NCBI GenBank assembly: GCA_045597845.1
Contig: JAZLKZ010000086.1
Span: forward strand, 1-10,774
From: Colimorpha sp045597845
GTDB taxonomy: Bacteria; Bacteroidota; Bacteroidia; Bacteroidales; P3
Direction of reading: 5' to 3'
Length of the DNA stretch: 10,774 bases
Every line of letters begins with the position of its first letter. The first letter of the stretch is position 1. A program made the translations under genes and the position numbers. Of this stretch, positions 7,389 through 10,774 are shown piece after piece. The notes beneath the pieces were generated by a model. The model saw only the letters and a program-made list of their open reading frames with translations, did not search any database and was not told the DNA's origin.

Positions 7389-9305
7389 TCAATGGTCCAT
7401 CAACTTAAAAGCCGCATCTTCCCATTCTTGCATCTTGGCTGTCAATTTGTTCTTCAGACTTTGATATTCGTCATAGAAATGGGCGACTGAAGTTTCAGGT
7501 GATCCCATAGCCAGCAAGGCGTCTTTTCTCGCTATTTCAGCCTCAAGACTACTAATTTCCGCCTCTATACGCTCCACATTGGAACGCAGTTTACGCAACT
7601 CGCGCTCCTTTTCTTTCGACTGCTGATAGGTTTGTTTCGACGACGACACCTTCTCCGCTGGTTTGGATTGAGTCGCCCGCACTACTGGCGCAGGAACCGT
7701 TTTCTTGGATTCCAAAAATTCGAAAATATCACCCTTGAATTCATGTACCCGACCTTCTCGGAACTCATACAGCGAGTCTGTTAGTCCTTGCAAAAAGTCT
7801 CTATCGTGCGACACCAGCACCAACGTTCCCGTATATTGCAACAGTGCATTTTTCAAGATATCCTTGGAATCCATGTCCAAATGGTTGGTAGGTTCGTCCA
7901 GAACCAACAAATTGGAGGGAGTCAACAACAATTTCGCCAATGCCAACCGTGCCTTCTCGCCACCCGAAAGCACCTTTACCTTCTTCTCAATGTCGTCGTT
8001 GTCGAACAAGAAGCCTCCCAGAATGTTGCGAATCTTCGGACGAATGTCGCCGACGGCGATATCATCTATGGTTTGGAACACGGTTTTTTCTCCGTCAAGC
8101 ATGGCCGCCTGGTTTTGGGCGTAATAGCCAACCTGTATCTGATGCCCCAGACGAAACTCGCCGGTATAATCCCTGATCTCGCCGATGATGATTTTCGCCA
8201 TCGTGGATTTGCCTTCGCCGTTTCGTCCCACAAAAGCCACCTTGCTTCCACTTGGAATCAGCAAATCAACATCGTCGAACACTTGGTTGTCATCATAAGC
8301 CTTGCCCACCCGTTGCGCCTCGACGGCAATCTTGCCGCTATGCGGAGCGGGAAGGAACTGGAAATGGATGCTTTCGGTCGAAACCTCATCCACCTGTATT
8401 TTTTCCATTCGTTCCAGCATCTTGATGCGTGACTGCACCTGCTTGGACTTGGTGGCTTTGTAACGGAAACGTTCTATGAAAGCCTCGATCTGCGCCACCT
8501 GACGCTGCTGGTTGGTAAGCTGCGCCATCTGACTTGCATGCCTCTCTTGCATCTGCACCACATATTCTGAATAGGGACAGCGATAGTCGTATATCCTTCC
8601 TGCCGTTATCTCGATAGTGCGTTTGGTGATGTTATCCAGAAAAGCGCGATCATGCGACACCAACACAACAGCGCCCAAATAGCCTTGCAGAAAATCTTCC
8701 AACCACTGAATGGACTCAATATCCAAATGATTGGTGGGTTCGTCGAGAAGCAAGAAGTCGGGGCGTTTGAGAAGCAACTTCGCCAATTCCACACGCATCT
8801 GCCAACCACCGCTAAACTCAGCCACAGAACGGACGAAATCAGCATGCCTAAAACCCAATCCCAACAAAATTTTCTCCGCCTCTTCTCTACGACTATTGCC
8901 GCCCAGCATGGAAATCTGCTCCATGACATCATTATGTCGGTTAAGCAGTCGCTCGTAGTCGGCCGACTCATAGTCGGTTCGGGCAGCAATCTCTTCGGTG
9001 AGCCGTTGCAACTGCGCCTCCAGAGCGTCGATTTGTTCAAAAGCGGTTAGTGCCTCATCCAGGATGGTACGACTGCTGTCGGGCACCATTTCTTGTGGAA
9101 GATACCCTACGGTCTGGCCGGAAGCTATCACTATGGTTCCCGACTCGGGTTCCTGCCAACCGCAAAGAATCTTTAGCAAAGTTGACTTTCCTGCGCCATT
9201 CTTGCCCACGAGTCCCACACGGTCGCGGTCGGCAATATTGAACGTCACCTTGTCGAAAAGGTTCTGACCTGTAAACTGGACGGAAAGATTGTTGACTGAT
9301 ATCAT
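7389..9305 (-). CDS. ABC-F family ATPase (ribosome-associated type)
   Basis: This soluble protein of 638 residues carries two fused ATPase domains and no membrane segments. ABC-F proteins act on the ribosomal E site, and some protect against antibiotics. Domain 1 has Walker A GKNGAGKST (34-42), signature FSGGWQM (164-170), LLLDEPTNHLD (185-195) and H218. The inter-domain linker (~240-325) is helical and rich in Q, R and K. Domain 2 has GRNGEGKST (360-368), LSGGEKAR (446-453), LLVLDEPTNHLD (466-477) and H500. A charged C-terminal coiled coil spans ~560-630, as in Uup/YheS-like members. Both catalytic glutamates (E189, E471) are present. The ATG at 9305 was chosen because MISVNNL is the usual start. 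A GTG 57 bases upstream would add 19 residues unlike the family. No attenuator leader of the antibiotic-inducible kind was seen, so a housekeeping role is more likely. Confidence 0.93.
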   Translation of the reverse strand: MISVNNLSVQFTGQNLFDKVTFNIADRDRVGLVGKNGAGKSTLLKILCGWQEPESGTIVIASGQTVGYLPQEMVPDSSRTILDEALTAFEQIDALEAQLQRLTEEIAARTDYESADYERLLNRHNDVMEQISMLGGNSRREEAEKILLGLGFRHADFVRSVAEFSGGWQMRVELAKLLLKRPDFLLLDEPTNHLDIESIQWLEDFLQGYLGAVVLVSHDRAFLDNITKRTIEITAGRIYDYRCPYSEYVVQMQERHASQMAQLTNQQRQVAQIEAFIERFRYKATKSKQVQSRIKMLERMEKIQVDEVSTESIHFQFLPAPHSGKIAVEAQRVGKAYDDNQVFDDVDLLIPSGSKVAFVGRNGEGKSTMAKIIIGEIRDYTGEFRLGHQIQVGYYAQNQAAMLDGEKTVFQTIDDIAVGDIRPKIRNILGGFLFDNDDIEKKVKVLSGGEKARLALAKLLLTPSNLLVLDEPTNHLDMDSKDILKNALLQYTGTLVLVSHDRDFLQGLTDSLYEFREGRVHEFKGDIFEFLESKKTVPAPVVRATQSKPAEKVSSSKQTYQQSKEKERELRKLRSNVERIEAEISSLEAEIARKDALLAMGSPETSVAHFYDEYQSLKNKLTAKMQEWEDAAFKLMDH

Positions 9306-9382
9306 TTCTGCGAGCTGTAAAAGAAGGCCGAACAATGTGGGTCGCAAACAAGTACCCGGCACTCATCGCCCCATATCAACTA

Positions 9383-9409
9383 AAAAGGCTGCCCATAAGA
9401 CAGCCTTTT
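9383..9409 (-). terminator. Intrinsic terminator of the TonB-family gene
   Basis: A perfect 9-bp stem pairs AAAAGGCTG (9383-9391) with CAGCCTTTT (9401-9409) around a 9-base loop. On the minus strand it ends in a run of Ts (TTTTTAG). It starts 22 bases after the stop of the TonB-family gene. This separates that gene from the ABC-F gene, whose own promoter must lie in the ~80 bases before 9305, where no strong box was seen. Confidence 0.88.
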
Positions 9410-9431
9410 ATTTTACTGAATGCCAATTCAA

Positions 9432-10115
9432 TTATTGGAGATTGAAGTTAACTGGCAAATTGAACTGCACACGGACGGCCTTACCACGTTGTTTTCCGGG
9501 CTTCCACTTGGGCATAGCCTTAACAACACGAATAGCTTCCTGGCCACAGCCACCTCCGATATCGCGGAGTACCTTAGGATTAGCAATGGAACCATCCTTC
9601 TCTACAACGAAGGTCACATATACCCTACCAGTGATATTGTTTTCCTTTGCGACCTGAGGATACTTGATGGATTCACCCAAATATTTGTACAGGGCTTCCA
9701 TACCGCCTGGGAATTCCGGCTCGTTTTCTACAACGGTGAAGATTTCCTCTTCGACAACGGTCTCTTCCTGAGGAATATCAACAGGAACAAACTCTTCCTG
9801 AGCCTTGTTTGCGTCATCACTTGCATCAACGTGGATGTCTTCTACCTCAGCGGTATTCTCCACAACATTGATATCGGTAACAACAACTTCGGGCTGCTGC
9901 TCCGGAGGAGGAGGAGGCGTGTCTTCCTTAGTCTGAATAAGGAGATCTTCCAACTCATCGACAGCCTCTCTTTGGGCAATTTCGACCTGCTGAATGTCGT
10001 AAGACTTCAGATTGAATGCGACCAAAGAAGCGACCAAAATAACGATGAGGCCAATCTCAAGATACAAACCTCTCTTGTTTTCAAGGTCTGCACGTGGTGA
10101 TTTTTTTGCTTCCAT
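9432..10115 (-). CDS. TonB-family energy transducer
   Basis: This 227-residue inner-membrane protein would couple the proton motive force, through ExbB/ExbD, to outer-membrane TonB-dependent receptors. A short charged cytoplasmic tail (1-16) precedes one membrane helix (~17-36, LYLEIGLIVILVASLVAF). A helical segment (~38-63) follows, then PPPPPEQQP (67-75) and a strongly acidic periplasmic spacer up to ~134. The C-terminal TonB domain (~135-227) has FPGG (135-138), YPQVAKENNITGRVYVTFVV (152-171), DGSI, and PKWKPGKQRGKAV (202-214). The family's mid-domain VV-DIGGGC segment precedes EAIRVVKAMP. The layout fits the Bacteroidota TonB type, whose spacer is acidic rather than Pro-Lys. It appears monocistronic: a terminator follows it, and no exbB, exbD or receptor gene is beside it. 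Several TonB paralogues per genome are usual, so its receptor partner cannot be told. Confidence 0.92.
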   Translation of the reverse strand: MEAKKSPRADLENKRGLYLEIGLIVILVASLVAFNLKSYDIQQVEIAQREAVDELEDLLIQTKEDTPPPPPEQQPEVVVTDINVVENTAEVEDIHVDASDDANKAQEEFVPVDIPQEETVVEEEIFTVVENEPEFPGGMEALYKYLGESIKYPQVAKENNITGRVYVTFVVEKDGSIANPKVLRDIGGGCGQEAIRVVKAMPKWKPGKQRGKAVRVQFNLPVNFNLQ

Positions 10116-10143
10116 AATATTAGATTTTAATTATTTACTTGCT

Positions 10144-10175
10144 CAAATGGGTAGTTTTCACCCTATATTTTCAAA
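10144..10175 (-). promoter_or_regulatory. Weak promoter candidate for the TonB-family gene
   Basis: On the minus strand TTTG (10175-10172) is followed after 20 bases by CCCATTTG (10151-10144), about 30 bases before the ATG. The -33 box and spacing fit the Bacteroidota pattern, but the -7 box lacks the TA of TAnnTTTG. A TA lies two bases too far upstream. It is a suggestion only. Confidence 0.25.
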
Positions 10176-10285
10176 CCGCTAAATTATGAAAAAAAATCCA
10201 ATTATCAACAAAAGGGTGTAAAAAAAAATTTCAACACCGAGTTAAGAAACTGCTTTGAATTCTTACAACAATTTGACAGTAGCGG

Positions 10286-10346
10286 ACTTCCATTTGCCTC
10301 GGCATAGCTCAAGCAAACCCGACTCTGTGCTCGACTTGCGGGAAGT
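10286..10346. repeat. Repeat-like palindromic intergenic block
   Basis: Outer inverted arms ACTTCC (10286-10291) and GGAAGT (10341-10346) enclose an imperfect 25-base palindrome (10293-10317) that starts TTTGC and ends GCAAA. They also enclose the related motifs GCTCAAGC (10307-10314) and GCTCGACTTGC (10329-10339). On the minus strand the inner palindrome can fold into an RNA stem just after the T9SS cargo gene, but no U-tract follows, so it is not a classical terminator. The sequence resembles a short intergenic element I recall as recurrent in Bacteroidales genomes. This is unverified, and only one copy is present here. Confidence 0.4.
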
Positions 10347-10362
10347 TGGTGTAAAAGGGAGT

Positions 10363-10774
10363 TTACTTTATTTTCACCAGTTTGGATTTGTGGGTGGCGG
10401 AGGGGGTTTTGATTTCGAGGATGTAGATGCCGGGGCGGCAGGAGGAGAGGTCGATGCGGTTGGCGACAAAGGGAAGGAACTGGCGCTGGCCGAGGGTGTT
10501 GATGGCGGAGACTTGTCGGATGGGGTCAGGACCCAAGTCGATGAAGACCTCGTTGCGGGCAGGATTGGGATAGAGCAGCGGTTGGCGCTGGCTGGGGCTG
10601 TCTGCGATGCCCACGGGGGCGACGTAGGGGTGTATGAAGTTCGTATCCACGTATTTTGCCACGAGGCCGCGCGACAAGCCGTTGTCGGGAATCACGATGT
10701 CGCCGAAAGTGCCACCGCCACCTAGCTTGCCCGTGACGTAGAGGATGCTGTCGTGGAGATAGACGCCACCAGGA
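10363..10774 (-). CDS. T9SS cargo protein, C-terminal part (runs off right edge)
   Basis: The frame is open from the right edge to a TAA at 10363-10365, giving 136 codons; the N-terminus is outside the window. Residues ~5-45 of this fragment (SILYVTGK, then FGD, then GLVAKYVD) resemble the YVTG...FG...VAKY repeat of SBBP-like exported proteins. Residues ~65-136 form a type IX secretion sorting domain (Por family, type A). It has LLYPNPARNEVFIDLG, INTLGQRQ, RIDLSSCRPGIYILEIKT and a terminal KSKLVKIK. The protein should cross the outer membrane by the T9SS and be anchored or released after cleavage of this domain. An internal GTG, read as a start by simple gene callers, is not the real start. 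The coding strand is C-rich and the fragment is near 60% GC, well above its neighbours. The function of the main body is unknown. Confidence 0.88.
   Translation of the reverse strand, partial: PGGVYLHDSILYVTGKLGGGGTFGDIVIPDNGLSRGLVAKYVDTNFIHPYVAPVGIADSPSQRQPLLYPNPARNEVFIDLGPDPIRQVSAINTLGQRQFLPFVANRIDLSSCRPGIYILEIKTPSATHKSKLVKIK

Noticed and set aside
7389..9305. ABC-F gene as an antibiotic-resistance determinant
   Set aside because: The motifs place it in ABC-F generally, but no inducible leader, mobile element or resistance context is present, and housekeeping members share all visible features.
9306..9362. GTG start adding 19 residues to the ABC-F protein
   Set aside because: The extension is unlike the family, whose members begin close to the ATG at 9305.
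10186..10221. Plus-strand 11-codon mini-ORF (starting ATGAAAAAAAAT) in the gap before the TonB-family gene
   Set aside because: It is too short, lies in A-rich spacer, and has no gene downstream on that strand to act as a leader for.
1574..10287. CAGTAGCGGAC shared by the rlmB terminator (1574-1584) and the block at about 10277-10287
   Set aside because: An 11-base match between two places in a 10.8-kb window is expected by chance, and the flanking sequences do not match.

Overview
The window looks like a chromosomal segment from a member of the Bacteroidota, most likely the order Bacteroidales. Three things support this. A partial gene at the right edge ends in a type IX secretion (T9SS) sorting domain. 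A TonB-family protein has the N-terminal anchor, PPPPP run and acidic spacer common in this phylum. A perfect Bacteroidota -7 promoter box (TATCTTTG) lies just upstream of ruvB. Most genes look like core functions. No transposase, phage gene, CRISPR array, rRNA or tRNA was seen.

Layout from left to right. Positions 1-1211 (minus) hold the first 403 codons of a large exported protein that runs off the left edge. An AT-rich gap of about 400 bases follows, containing its likely promoter and, at its far end, the terminator of the next gene. Positions 1609-5512 (minus) hold four closely spaced genes transcribed in the order ruvB, hutI, lolD-like, rlmB. They cover Holliday-junction branch migration, histidine degradation, an ABC ATPase of the lipoprotein-release type, and 23S rRNA 2'-O-methylation. 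Gaps are 46-60 bp, a promoter sits before ruvB and a terminator follows rlmB, so they may form one mixed-function transcription unit.

The only plus-strand gene (5728-6972) is a flavoprotein of the HI0933/YhiN/BaiN family. It diverges from ruvB and converges on a YraN-family gene (6969-7340), with the two stop codons overlapping. YraN lies downstream of an ABC-F ATPase (7389-9305). Next comes a monocistronic TonB-family gene (9432-10115) with a clear terminator, then a gap of about 250 bases holding a possible dispersed repeat. The last feature is the C-terminal end of a T9SS cargo protein (10363-10774), which runs off the right edge and is clearly more GC-rich than its neighbours.

The envelope and secretion theme (two exported proteins, TonB, LolD) alternates with DNA and RNA maintenance genes (RuvB, RlmB, YraN, ABC-F). 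I found no convincing new multigene system. The points most worth a second look are the isolated hutI, the compositionally distinct T9SS cargo end with the repeat-like block beside it, and the two partial surface proteins.
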